DNA of 64,000 bases from Myxococcales bacterium (lineage in GTDB: Bacteria > Myxococcota > Polyangia > Polyangiales > Polyangiaceae). A program made the translations under genes and the position numbers. Location of the stretch: contig PLXW01000022.1 of assembly GCA_003151595.1 (NCBI GenBank), positions 106,728-170,727 on the forward strand, written 5' to 3'. The notes beneath the pieces were generated by a model. The model was not told the origin of the DNA. It ran no database searches and saw only the letters and a program-made list of their open reading frames with translations. Shown here piece after piece: positions 17,928 to 27,100 of this stretch (position 1 is its first letter; every line of letters begins with the position of its first letter).

Positions 17928-18004
17928 CGGGGAGTCGCACAGCCCGGTAGTGCACGAGCTTTGGGTGCTCGTCGTCGGGGGTTCAAATCCCCCCTCCCCG
18001 ACCA
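17928..18004 (+). tRNA. tRNA-Pro(UGG)
   Basis: A 77-nt cloverleaf with encoded CCA. Acceptor arms are CGGGGAG and CTCCCCG; the D-arm is GCAC/GTGC; the anticodon stem CGAGC/GCTCG holds loop TTTGGGT with anticodon TGG; the T-stem GGGGG/CCCCC holds TTCAAAT. Discriminator is A. The next gene's GTG follows within a few bases of the CCA. Confidence 0.97.
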
Positions 18005-18005
18005 A

Positions 18006-19733
18006 GTGGTGAGAAACGCCTTCCTCGTAGCATTGCGCCTCGCGCTCCTCGTCGGGCCGTTCGTCGTTTCGTGTGGCGCGGCGGCCCCCACGCCGGTGAA
18101 AATCGCCGATCTGGTCGTGAACGGCCAGTCGCGCGAGCTCCGCAAGCGACCGGAGAATGCCCCTCGAACCTCGCCGGGGCACCCTCCGATCCTGTTTCTC
18201 GCCCTCGACGGGGTCGACCGGCGCTTGCTCTACGAGCTCCTCCGAAAGAACGAGCTCCCCGAGCTGGCAGCGCTACTTGGCGGGAGCGAGGGGCGCTTCC
18301 CGCATGCGTATTTCGACGAGACGCTCCTGTCGACGCTCCCCTCGTCGACGATGGCCGCCTGGACGACGGCCATGACGGGCGTTCCTCCTGCGGTCCACGG
18401 CGTCACCGGCAATGAGTTCTTCATCCGCGAAGAGCGGCGCCTGGGCGCGCCAGCGCCGGTGAGCTTCAACGACTCGAAGCCGACCCTCGCCATCTACACC
18501 GACGGGTACCTCGACGCCTTGAAGCTGGCCCCGAGCGTCTACGACCGCATGCGCCAGCGCGAGCCCGACATCCTGGTCTGGGTCGCGATGCATCACGTCT
18601 ACTCGGGCGCGGACAAGCTCATCGTGACGCGGCCCACGATCCTGGTGGAGGCCTTCGAGCACTTCGTCGAAGCGACGGTGAGGAAGGTCGCCTCAAAGAA
18701 GGTGACGCGCGACGCATACGAGAAGGTCGACAACGAGGTGGTCGCCGCCGTGGTGGGCCAGCTCGATAAGGGAGATCTGCCGGACGTCCTCACGGTCTAC
18801 CTGCCGGGGACTGACCTCTATGCCCACGTCGCGGAGGAGGGACCCGACGAGGCGCGGCGCTCCTATTTGAAAGAGGTCGTCGACCCGGCCATCGGGAGGC
18901 TCGCGGCGAAGCTTCGCGAGCGCCACGCGCTGGACGATCGCTACGTCGTGATCACGGCCGATCACGGGCACACCGAGGTGATGCACGACGACGCGCACGC
19001 GCTCTCCACGGACGGGCCGGCGAACCCTCCGGCGTTGATGAAGAACGCCGGCTATCGCGTGCGGCCTTTCGCGCTCGACGTCTCCGAGAAGGACGACTTC
19101 GACTCCGTCTGGGTCGCCGGAGGAGCGACGGCGTTCGTCTATCTAGCCGATCGAAGCACGTGCCTGGCGGCGAAGACCGCCTGCGACTGGACGCGACCTC
19201 CGCGATACGAGGAAGACGTCGTACCGATGGCGGAGGCGTTCTACACGAACAACGTGGATGGCTTGAATGTGCCGAAGATGAAGGGGACGCTCGATCTCAT
19301 CCTCACGCGGCGACCCAAGGCGTTTCCGCAGGACGACCTCCCCTTCGAGGTCTATGTGGGGAACGGCAAGACCGTCCCCATCGACGCCTATCTCTCCGAT
19401 CACCCGCACCCCACGTATGTCGACGTGGCGGCGCGACTCCGCGATCTCGCGGCGGGCCCGCACGGCGAACGGGCGGGGGACATCATGCTCATCGCTCACA
19501 ACGGGGATCGAAAGACGCCAGAGGAGCGGTACTACTTTGCGGCGCAGTACCGCTCATGGCACGGGAGCCCATCGCGGCAGGACTCCGAAGTCCCGTTCAT
19601 CGTGGCGAACCCTCGACGCGCGAGCGCGTCCATCCAGGGCGACGTGGCGCGGGCGTTGGACGGGAAGCCGTTCCAGCAGAGGGTCACCGACGTCCTCCTG
19701 GAGCTCCGTGGAAAGCGCGCGACGAGAGACTGA
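18006..19733 (+). CDS. alkaline-phosphatase-superfamily phosphodiesterase lipoprotein
   Basis: Predicted periplasmic or surface phosphodiesterase/nucleotide pyrophosphatase. GTG 18006 (or 18009) begins one base after the tRNA CCA and encodes a lipoprotein signal ending FVVSCG, so the start must lie here despite lack of room for a normal leader. Two-metal site residues are all visible: FLALDGVDR (Asp), LPSSTMAAWT (Ser/Thr nucleophile), LPGTDLYAH (Asp, His) and VITADHGHTEV (Asp, His, His). The 575 residues fit the type I phosphodiesterase family with a C-terminal extension. It is either cotranscribed with the tRNA or leaderless. Confidence 0.88.
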   Translation: MVRNAFLVALRLALLVGPFVVSCGAAAPTPVKIADLVVNGQSRELRKRPENAPRTSPGHPPILFLALDGVDRRLLYELLRKNELPELAALLGGSEGRFPHAYFDETLLSTLPSSTMAAWTTAMTGVPPAVHGVTGNEFFIREERRLGAPAPVSFNDSKPTLAIYTDGYLDALKLAPSVYDRMRQREPDILVWVAMHHVYSGADKLIVTRPTILVEAFEHFVEATVRKVASKKVTRDAYEKVDNEVVAAVVGQLDKGDLPDVLTVYLPGTDLYAHVAEEGPDEARRSYLKEVVDPAIGRLAAKLRERHALDDRYVVITADHGHTEVMHDDAHALSTDGPANPPALMKNAGYRVRPFALDVSEKDDFDSVWVAGGATAFVYLADRSTCLAAKTACDWTRPPRYEEDVVPMAEAFYTNNVDGLNVPKMKGTLDLILTRRPKAFPQDDLPFEVYVGNGKTVPIDAYLSDHPHPTYVDVAARLRDLAAGPHGERAGDIMLIAHNGDRKTPEERYYFAAQYRSWHGSPSRQDSEVPFIVANPRRASASIQGDVARALDGKPFQQRVTDVLLELRGKRATRD

Positions 19734-19735
19734 GG

Positions 19736-19879
19736 ACCAAGAGCTGCCCGACGAACGTGAACTGCAACGGCCCGGGGATCGCGAACGTCCACACCTGCGA
19801 GGTCGTGCAGTCTCATCTGGGATCAGCTTCCGCTGACGAGGAGCCCCTCACAATCCATCACTTCGTGACCGTTTCGTGA
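19736..19879 (+). pseudogene. possible relic of a cysteine-containing protein gene
   Basis: Just after the phosphodiesterase stop, 25 consecutive codons in one frame all end in G or C and encode a Cys/Asn-rich segment (CPTNVNCNGPGIANVHTC), after which the bias fades to a TGA at about 19879. There is no start codon. It looks like a fragment of a secreted cysteine-containing protein, but it is short and chance cannot be excluded. Confidence 0.22.
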
Positions 19880-19942
19880 TCAGCGGTGGTGGGTGTCTCT
19901 CCCCCGCGCGAACGCCGGCGCCGTGCGAAGCTGTGGACATCG

Positions 19943-20854
19943 ATGTCCGGCTCCCGAATTCTTCCCTTCCTCATCGCGCTGTGGCTCGCCGCATGTGCCG
20001 GGCACACGAGCGGGGTCGCCGGCGGCGGCACCGGCGCCTGCGAAACGATCAAGGCGTCCCCCACGCCGCAGCTCCCGCACGTGAGCGTGTCGGGGACGAA
20101 GGTCACGGCGATCACGCAATCGCTCGACGCGATCTTCGCGTCGCAGTCTCCTCCGATCGCGGCGGGCTCCGCGTACGCGATCCCGAACCTCGACTGCGCC
20201 GACGTGGAGCCGCCGATGGGGACGTCGGGCTACGCGTGCACGTTCGAGATTCGGATCGCAGGGGCGCAGCCGATCGCGGTCACGCTGGCTCAGCCATCGA
20301 CGCTCGCGCAGACTCTCTTCGAGGCGCTCACCGCCGCCGGCGCGGCCACGTGCGACCTGAGCTTCGGTCCCCACGTCGTGCTCGCGAGCATGACGGTGAG
20401 CGCGGGCGCGGTGCAGTTCGACGACACCTCGAGCTACCAGGCATTTCCCGCTCCGAACGTCGTGGCGCACGGAGCCGACGCGAAGAGCGTGATCGACGCG
20501 TTCTCGGCCGCAGGGATCGACGACTGCGATCCCACCCGCACCGTCTTTCTCGTTTGCAACACGCTCTCCGGCGCTCCGAGCTGCGGCACCCAGTGGATGC
20601 CGCTCGTGAAGCTGGGCTCCTCGGAGGCCATCCCCGTGTGCGCCGGTTCGGGGGCGACGTCACCGGGGGCGACGCTCGCCGCCGCGCCTTCGCTCGCGAT
20701 CTGGAAGGCGATCTCCGCGGCTGCGACCGACGCCGGCTTCCAACCGTCGAACGGAACGATCGCGCAGGCGACCGTCGTGAACGCGCGTTACTTCACGTGG
20801 GACGGCGCCAGCCTGGGGTTCACGCTGGTGATGGACGACGCGACGCCGCCGTGA
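19943..20854 (+). CDS. hypothetical lipoprotein
   Basis: A 303-residue protein started at ATG 19943, where a lipoprotein signal (LPFLIALWLAACAG) begins. Seven or eight further cysteines are spread through the body (DLDCADVEPP-like, SGYACTFEIRI, AATCDLSF, DDCDPTRTVFLVCNT, APSCGTQ), consistent with disulphides in the periplasm or on the surface. The middle and end show alternating beta-like segments. There is no recognisable domain. It is followed 87 bases later by another exported Cys-rich protein on the same strand. Confidence 0.65.
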   Translation: MSGSRILPFLIALWLAACAGHTSGVAGGGTGACETIKASPTPQLPHVSVSGTKVTAITQSLDAIFASQSPPIAAGSAYAIPNLDCADVEPPMGTSGYACTFEIRIAGAQPIAVTLAQPSTLAQTLFEALTAAGAATCDLSFGPHVVLASMTVSAGAVQFDDTSSYQAFPAPNVVAHGADAKSVIDAFSAAGIDDCDPTRTVFLVCNTLSGAPSCGTQWMPLVKLGSSEAIPVCAGSGATSPGATLAAAPSLAIWKAISAAATDAGFQPSNGTIAQATVVNARYFTWDGASLGFTLVMDDATPP

Positions 20855-20941
20855 GGTGTCGACGTCATGGCGGCGTTCGCCAGGTGTAGGCCTTGCTCCA
20901 CCGCGTGCGCATGATGAGGCTGAGCAGTCTTGCTCCGTCTC

Positions 20942-21817
20942 ATGCATCCATCGGTCGCGCTCTTCGTTGCGCCGTGGATCGGTTTCGGCTGCGGCCTGGC
21001 GCTCGACGGAACGCTCGCGATGGAGCTCGACGCCGGGACCACGATCGACGCGACGGTTTCCGACGCGAACGGCTCCCGGTACGACGCGAGCGTCGCCACG
21101 GATGCGGGCGACGCGAGCGATGGCGACCTGACTGACGCCGGCACGTCCGACGCAGGCGATGACGCCCCATCGGATGCCGACGCGAGCGACGCTTCGGCGA
21201 TCGACGCCGCCGCCGCATGCGCCTCCCTCTGCGCCGAGGCCGGCCTCGGTACGTGCGAGCCAGGCGGCACGTGCGCCGTCGCGTGCACGGCGGCGGGCAC
21301 GTGCACCGGCCCTATCGCCTGTCCTCGCGGCATTCCGTGCGCGGTGACCTGCACCGGCGCCGGCTCGTGCACGTCGACTATCGATTGCACTTCGGCCAGC
21401 GCGTGCACCATCGACTGTGTCGGCGCAGGTTCGTGCACGGGGCCGATCGCGTGTGGAGGGAGCGCGTGCAAGGTCGGGTGCAACGCGGCGGGCACGTGCA
21501 CAGGCCCCGTCACGTGCGACGCGTCGTCGTGCGACATCCGATGCGAGAACCCGGACACCTGCACGCAGCCCATCGCGTGCAGCGGCGGCACGTGCGCGGT
21601 CGACTGCGCCGGAGCGCGCGCCTGCGCCGCCGCAGTCTCGAGCGACGCGGGGGCGACGACGGTCAGTTGTTCCGGGATGAACGCGTGCAAGCAGGTGAGC
21701 TGCTCGGGCACGTCCTGCAGCGTGAGCTGCACGGGCATGGGGAGCTGCGCGGGGGGCGTCTGCTGCGACGCGGGAAGCTGCGTGGGAATGCCGCCGGCGT
21801 GGCCGACGTGCCGGTGA
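20942..21817 (+). CDS. secreted cysteine-repeat lipoprotein with Asp/Ala/Ser linker
   Basis: From ATG 20942 a short signal ends at FGCGLALDG (lipobox-like). Residues about 25-90 are an Asp/Ala/Ser/Thr-rich linker. Residues about 95-290 are a run of 12-16-residue repeats of the form C-x3-C-x-G-x-G-x-C-x3-I-x-C (for example CTGAGSCTSTIDC, CVGAGSCTGPIAC), with cysteine at roughly one residue in six. This should make a disulphide-stapled rod or beta-solenoid projecting from the cell surface. Such repeats occur in uncharacterised myxobacterial exported proteins. Function unknown; adhesion or spore/coat roles are guesses. Confidence 0.75.
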   Translation: MHPSVALFVAPWIGFGCGLALDGTLAMELDAGTTIDATVSDANGSRYDASVATDAGDASDGDLTDAGTSDAGDDAPSDADASDASAIDAAAACASLCAEAGLGTCEPGGTCAVACTAAGTCTGPIACPRGIPCAVTCTGAGSCTSTIDCTSASACTIDCVGAGSCTGPIACGGSACKVGCNAAGTCTGPVTCDASSCDIRCENPDTCTQPIACSGGTCAVDCAGARACAAAVSSDAGATTVSCSGMNACKQVSCSGTSCSVSCTGMGSCAGGVCCDAGSCVGMPPAWPTCR

Positions 21818-21857
21818 GCGGTCGACCCTCGCCCGCCGCGCGACCTCGCGCGAGTCG

Positions 21858-22376
21858 CTAGGTCACGTCGATGCTCAGCGTGAAGGTCGTGTCGCTCCCC
21901 GGCGTGTGAACCTTGGCTGTGTTGGTGACGGTCACCTTGTGCACCTGCCCCTTGAGCGCGTCTTTGATCGACCACGTGAAGGCGTGCGCCGGCGTCGTGG
22001 GGCCTGCGAAGCCGGGGATCGTCTCCTCCTTCGCCTTGCCGAGCGCCTTGTCCGGCTGCGGGATCTTCCACGATGTCCCCACCCACTCCGGCAGGTAGAG
22101 CGCGACGGTTCCCCCCGCGATCGCCTTGACGGTCCTCGCGGGCTCCTTCGCGGGATCGAAGACGGAGACGACGGCGTCCTTCGTGGGAGCCGAGGTGGCG
22201 GGCACGGTCGACGCCGTCGGGGCGGGTGCGCTCGCCGAGGGAGGCGGTGCGGGCGCCGGCGCCGGCGCAGAGGCGCTCGCAGGTGCGGTCGGCGCTGGCT
22301 TGTCCGCGGGAGCCTCGGGCTTGTCGCAGCCGATCGTGACGAAGAGGAGGAGAGTGACGAACGGCGTGACCTTCAT
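21858..22376 (-). CDS. lipoprotein with chagasin-like (I42) domain
   Basis: A 172-residue lipoprotein: signal ending LFVTIGCDK, a Pro/Ala/Ser linker of about 45 residues, then a 110-residue beta-rich domain. The order VALYLPEWVGTSWKI, a central GFAGPTTPAHAFTW loop, then VHKVTVTNTAK and TFTLSIDV resembles inhibitor family I42 (chagasin), immunoglobulin-like inhibitors of cysteine proteases, although the canonical NPTTG and RPW loops are not clearly preserved. If right it could protect the cell from its own secreted proteases. An unrelated Ig-like fold is equally possible. Confidence 0.6.
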   Translation of the reverse strand: MKVTPFVTLLLFVTIGCDKPEAPADKPAPTAPASASAPAPAPAPPPSASAPAPTASTVPATSAPTKDAVVSVFDPAKEPARTVKAIAGGTVALYLPEWVGTSWKIPQPDKALGKAKEETIPGFAGPTTPAHAFTWSIKDALKGQVHKVTVTNTAKVHTPGSDTTFTLSIDVT

Positions 22377-22440
22377 CGCGTGACGCTAGCGAATCCGCGT
22401 CGCTGCCTCAATCGCGCTGCCGAGGGACCGTGAAGAAGGC

Positions 22441-23595
22441 CTACCCGCAGACCTCGCCGAACACGCGCGCGAAGTTCCCGCCGACGATCTTCTTCACGCG
22501 CGCCTCGGAGTGCCCGCGCGCCAGGAGCTTCTCGCCGAGGACCTGGAAGCGGCGGGTCGTGTTGAGGTCGGGGCACAGGTTGTAGACGTCGGCGCTCTCG
22601 CCCGGGGCGGCGATGCCTTGCTGCTGGCGCTCGACGACGAACTTGTGGTGCGACGCGACGAAGGCGGGGGTGATCTCGATCGGCGAGATCGTGCCGTCGG
22701 TGCCGATGCTGACGTGGTCCTCGCCGCACACGGAGATGGCGTGCTCCAGGTGCGCGATGACGTCGTCGCCCGTCGGCTGACCGCTCATGCGCAGGAAGGG
22801 CATGAAGTAGATCCCGACGACTCCGCCTTTCTCGGCGCACCGGCGCATCTCTTCGTCGCGCTTGTTGCGCGGCCGATCGGCGAGCGCGGCGCACGCGGTG
22901 TGCGTGATGGCGACGGGGCGCTTCGAGAGCTCGATCGCCTCGGCCGTGGTGCGCTGCCCGCAGTGACTGAGATCGATGAGCACGCCCGCCGCGTTCATCC
23001 GCTCCACCGCCTTGCGCCCGACCGTGCTGAGGCCGGAGTTCGCCGCTTCGAGGCACCCGTCGCCGAGGAGGTTCCGGATGTTGTACGTGAGCTGCATGAC
23101 CCGCACGCCGTCGCGGTGCATCTCGTCGAAGCGTTCGAGGTTCGGGCCCAGCGACGTCGCCCCCTGAAAGCCGAGGATGAAGCCCACCTTCTTCGACGCT
23201 TTCGTGGCGCGGAGGTCGGCCATGTTCCGGATGACGGTGAGCGACCCGGAGTTGACGGCGATGTCCCGGAACGTGTCGGCGATGGCGTCGCGCGTGTGGT
23301 CGTAGGCGTGCTCGTCGTTCGTGACGTCGTCGACCGTGAGGTTGAAGGCGGTGACGCCCGACTCGACGGCGTCCGAGAGATCGAGCGAGGTCACCGCGGC
23401 GCCCGGCTTCGCGTCGGGGTCGAACCGGCCGATGCTGCCGCACCCGTCGATGACGATCGCGTCGTCGTACCAGCGCGAGCTGCGCGCGGGCGGGTTCGCG
23501 GCGTGGGCGGTGGCGTCGCGTCCTCCGCAGCCGGCGACGGCGAGGGCGGCGGCGTAGCGGGCGAGCTCGCGACGGGAGATCGATGCGCGGGTCAT
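22441..23595 (-). CDS. peptidase M19 (membrane dipeptidase) homologue with altered metal ligands
   Basis: A 384-residue exported protein; SRRELARYAAALAVAGCGG looks like a Tat signal merging into a lipobox. The fold follows the renal-dipeptidase family throughout (IDLSHCGQRT, THTACAAL, the RNKRDEEMR helix, final GGNFARVFGEVC). Two ligand motifs differ: the N-terminal H-x-D is replaced by IDGCGSIG, and the bridging-Glu motif (usually E-G-G) reads GFQGA. The two later histidines remain. It may bind one metal or have a different activity from classic dipeptidase. It is monocistronic with a 64-base gap to the lipoprotein gene downstream. Confidence 0.85.
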   Translation of the reverse strand: MTRASISRRELARYAAALAVAGCGGRDATAHAANPPARSSRWYDDAIVIDGCGSIGRFDPDAKPGAAVTSLDLSDAVESGVTAFNLTVDDVTNDEHAYDHTRDAIADTFRDIAVNSGSLTVIRNMADLRATKASKKVGFILGFQGATSLGPNLERFDEMHRDGVRVMQLTYNIRNLLGDGCLEAANSGLSTVGRKAVERMNAAGVLIDLSHCGQRTTAEAIELSKRPVAITHTACAALADRPRNKRDEEMRRCAEKGGVVGIYFMPFLRMSGQPTGDDVIAHLEHAISVCGEDHVSIGTDGTISPIEITPAFVASHHKFVVERQQQGIAAPGESADVYNLCPDLNTTRRFQVLGEKLLARGHSEARVKKIVGGNFARVFGEVCG

Positions 23596-23610
23596 CGACG
23601 CCTTCTACGC

Positions 23611-24024
23611 CTACGGCTTTCGGCTCGCCACGATCGCTTGCGCCAGGTGGGCGAGCGCCTCCGCCTCGTCGGTGAACACGCGCGCCTTCACGCCAGACGA
23701 TTCGATCATCCGCGTGACGTGGAGCTTGCCGACGGCGCTCGCGACGAGCACCGCGTTGGCGATGAAGCCGCGGTAGAGCGCGGCGTGGTGGCGCGCCACG
23801 GTCGCCTCGAACTGCGGATCGTTGCGCGGAGGGGCCACGCGCACGTCGATGAGCTGCGCGTAGTGCGCGCGATCGATCGCGTCCATCACGCGGACCAGCT
23901 CGTCGTACTCCGCTTCCAGCTGGGTCGCCGAGGTGAACTGTTCGGCGGTGCGCGCGCGACGAAGGAGGTGCGCGTCTTCGTCGAGCGTCACCACCGATTG
24001 CTTCGTACGCATCAACTCCCGCAT
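23611..24024 (-). CDS. small hypothetical protein, SpoIIAA/STAS-like
   Basis: A 137-residue cytoplasmic protein ending 15 bases upstream of the dipeptidase start on the same strand, so perhaps cotranscribed with it. Start ATG 24024, or ATG 24012. The layout (N-terminal strand with SVVTLDEDAHLLRRAR, helix LEAEYDELVRVMDAI, strand QLIDVRVAPPRND, long helix, strand KLHVTRMI, and a closing FTDEAEALAHLAQAI helix) resembles SpoIIAA-like/STAS proteins that often end in an F-x-D-x-x-E-A-x-x-W/H-L motif. Assignment is by pattern only. Confidence 0.6.
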   Translation of the reverse strand: MRELMRTKQSVVTLDEDAHLLRRARTAEQFTSATQLEAEYDELVRVMDAIDRAHYAQLIDVRVAPPRNDPQFEATVARHHAALYRGFIANAVLVASAVGKLHVTRMIESSGVKARVFTDEAEALAHLAQAIVASRKP

Positions 24025-24102
24025 GGCGGCCGAGCCTAGCACCGGGACGCGAGCACGCTGACGGCGTCGCGCGGGCTCCGCGCGGGCGGTAGGATACGCG
24101 CC

Positions 24103-27100
24103 ATGACCTCGGATGCCGTCGACCCGAGCGAGCCCGCGCGCGCGAGTAGCGTCCTCGCGCGGCTCGAAGGGGCGACGCCGGATCATCCCGTCGCGCTCGG
24201 GCGGTACGACGTCGTCGGTCGCCTCGGCCGCGGCGGCATGGGGACGGTCTACGAGGGGATCGATCGCGAGCGCCGCACGCGCGTGGCGTTGAAGGCGCTC
24301 CTCGTCGCGGACGCGGCGGGCGGCGTGCAGATCAAGCGCGAGTTCCGGACGGTGTCGGACGTCGCGCATCCGAACCTGGCGCCGGTCTACGAGCTCGCCT
24401 GCGAAGAGGGGTTGTGGTTCTTCGCGATGGAGCGGATCGACGGCGTCGATCTCCGACGCTGGGCCCGCGGGGAGATGACGAAGGCGAAGGCGCGCGCGCG
24501 GGCGGGCGCCGCGCGTCCTCCGCGCGTCGAGCTGCCGACGCGCCCCGAGGGTTCCATCTCGCGCGAAGAAGAGCCGAGCGAACCGACTTCCAGCTCGGAA
24601 GTGGAGCGCGAGGACGCATCGCTCCCGCTCCAGAGCCTGCCGGCGATCCGTGCGGCGTTCTTCGAGCTGGTGAGCGGTCTCTCCGCGCTCCACGACGCGG
24701 GGCTCTGGCACGGCGACATCAAGCCGGGGAACGTGCTCGTTCGCAGCGATGATCGCGTGGTGGTGGTCGACTTCGGGCTGGCCCGTCCGGTGACCGAGGC
24801 GAAGCGCGCGCGCGGTCCGACGAGCGGGACGCCCACGTACATGTCTCCCGAGCAGCTCGTCGGCGGCGACGTGGGGCCCCCCTCGGATTGGTACGCGGTG
24901 GGGACGATCCTCTACGAGCTGCTCACCGGAAGGCTCCCGTTCGGGGGGAGCGGCGGCGCGAGCCACGTCGAGCTCTACATCCGCAAGACGCTCCAGACGC
25001 CTCCGTCGCCGCGCGAGCTGCTCCCGGAGATCCCGGCCGATCTGAGCGACGTCTGCATGCGCCTTCTCCGCCCCGATCCCGCGCTGCGGCCGACGCGCCA
25101 GGAGCTCGTCGCCATCTTCTCGGGGGGAGAGGCGTCCGGGCTCGTGCGCAGCGAGCGGCAGGCGCGAACGGTGTTCGTCGGGCGGGAGCGGGAGCTCGAG
25201 ATGCTCGACCGCGCGTACCAGCGCGCGCGCTCGGGGCGGTGCATGGTCGCGCACGTTCATGGTCCGTCGGGCATCGGCAAGAGCGCGATGGTCCGGAGCT
25301 TCCTCGGCGGCGTGCGCGACGTCGACGGCGCCGAGGTGCTTCGCGGGCGCTGCTACGAGCGCGAGAGCGTTCCGTACAAAGGCTTCGACGGCGTCGTCGA
25401 CGAGCTGACCGCGCGACTTCTCGAAATGGGGCCCCCGGCGGGAGAAGGCATCGCGACGATTCTCCCGGCGTGGGTGGGCGAGCTCGCGCAGGTCTTCCCT
25501 GCGCTCGCCGCCGTCCCCGCGATCGCGGCGCGCGTCGCGCGGCTGCCGGCGATGGACGCGAAGGAGCTGCGGCGTCGCGCGTGGACGGCGCTGCGGCAGC
25601 TGCTCGAGGTAGTCGGGCGCGAGCGAACGGTCGTCGTGTGGATCGACGATCTCCAGTGGGCCGACGCCGACAGCGCGGGGCTGCTCGAGTCGCTGGTGAG
25701 AGACGCGCAGCGCGTGCCGCTCTTGATCATCGCGAGTCATCGCTCGGCGGAGGCGGCGAAGAACGCCGGGCTGGCGGGGTACTTCGAGATCGCGCGGCGC
25801 CTCCGTGCGAGCGACGATCTCGTCGACGTGGCCGTGGGCGCGTTGCCGCGCGCCGAGGCCGAGCAGCTCGCGCGGTCTTCGCTCGAAGCGCTCACGCACG
25901 AGCCCACGAGCGAAGCGCGCGCGCGCAATCTCGCCGAGGAGGGCGCCGGCGTGCCGTTCTTCATCGAGGAGCTCGCGCGCTTCGTCGCCGCGCGAGGGGC
26001 GTCGGCCGAGGACGTGCACGCTTCGCTCGAAGACGCGATCGCCGCGCGCCTTCGCGCCCTCCCGCCGCAGCAGCGCGCGCTCGTCGAGGTCGTGGCCATC
26101 GCCGACAGCCCGGTGGCGCAGTCGCTCGTGTTCGAAGCGGCGGGGCTCGACGCCGACGCGCTCCCTGATCTCCTGGCGCTGCGAAGCGGCTCGATGCTGA
26201 GCTGGACGGGGCCGGGCGCCGACGATCTCGTGTACGCCTACCACGATCGCATTCGCGAAGCGGTCGTCGCCGCGCTCGACGTGAACGCGCGCCAATCGCG
26301 TCACCTCGCGCTCGGTCGTGCGCTCGCCGCGCGCCACACGCTGGAGGCGCCGGGGCCGTGGGTCTTCGATGCCGTTCGCCACCTGGGCGCAGCGGCCGCG
26401 CGACTCACCGATCCGCGCGAGCGACTCGCGACCGCGCGCCTTCACTTGAAGGCCGGACGCGCGGCGCGAAAGTCGGCGGCGTTTCCCCTGGCGTTCGCGT
26501 GCTTCGAAGGGGGCATCGCGCTGCTCGCCGCCGACGCCTGGAGCGCCGAGTACGATCTCGCGCTCGCCCTCCACACCGGCGCCGCCGAGACCGCGTACCT
26601 GAGCGCCGAGTGGACCGCGCTCGACGCGCGCGTCGCCGACGTGAAGGCGCACGGGCGCACGCCGATGGACCAGCTCGTCGCGTGGGAGGTGCAGATCGAC
26701 GCGCTCGCCGGGCGACACGAGTACATCGCGGCGGTCGACACCGGCATGCAGGTGCTCGAGCTCCTGGGCGTGAGTCTCCCGCGCGACCCGGACGAGGCTG
26801 CGATCGGCGAGGCCTTTCAGCGCGCGCTGGCGAGCCTCACGAGCGTCGGCCCCGAAGGGCTCGCGGCCATGCCCGACGTCGACGACCCGCAGGTCGCCGC
26901 CGCGATGCGCGTCCAGATCCGCGTGAGCCCCGCCGCCTACTTCGGCAAGCCGATGCTGCTCCCGATCATCGCCGCCAACCTCGTGTCCACGTCGGTCGCG
27001 CGCGGGCTCTCAACGGCGACGCCGTATGCGCTGGCGCTCTTCGGGATCGTGCTCAACACGGTCGGCATGTTCCCGGTCGCGCACACCTGGGGGCAGCTCG

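Noticed and set aside
23611..26718. 1035-codon open frame antisense to the kinase-ATPase gene
   Set aside because: It is Arg/His/Pro-rich shadow translation of a GC-rich gene on the other strand; only its final part (23611-24024) matches a real gene with proper codon bias.
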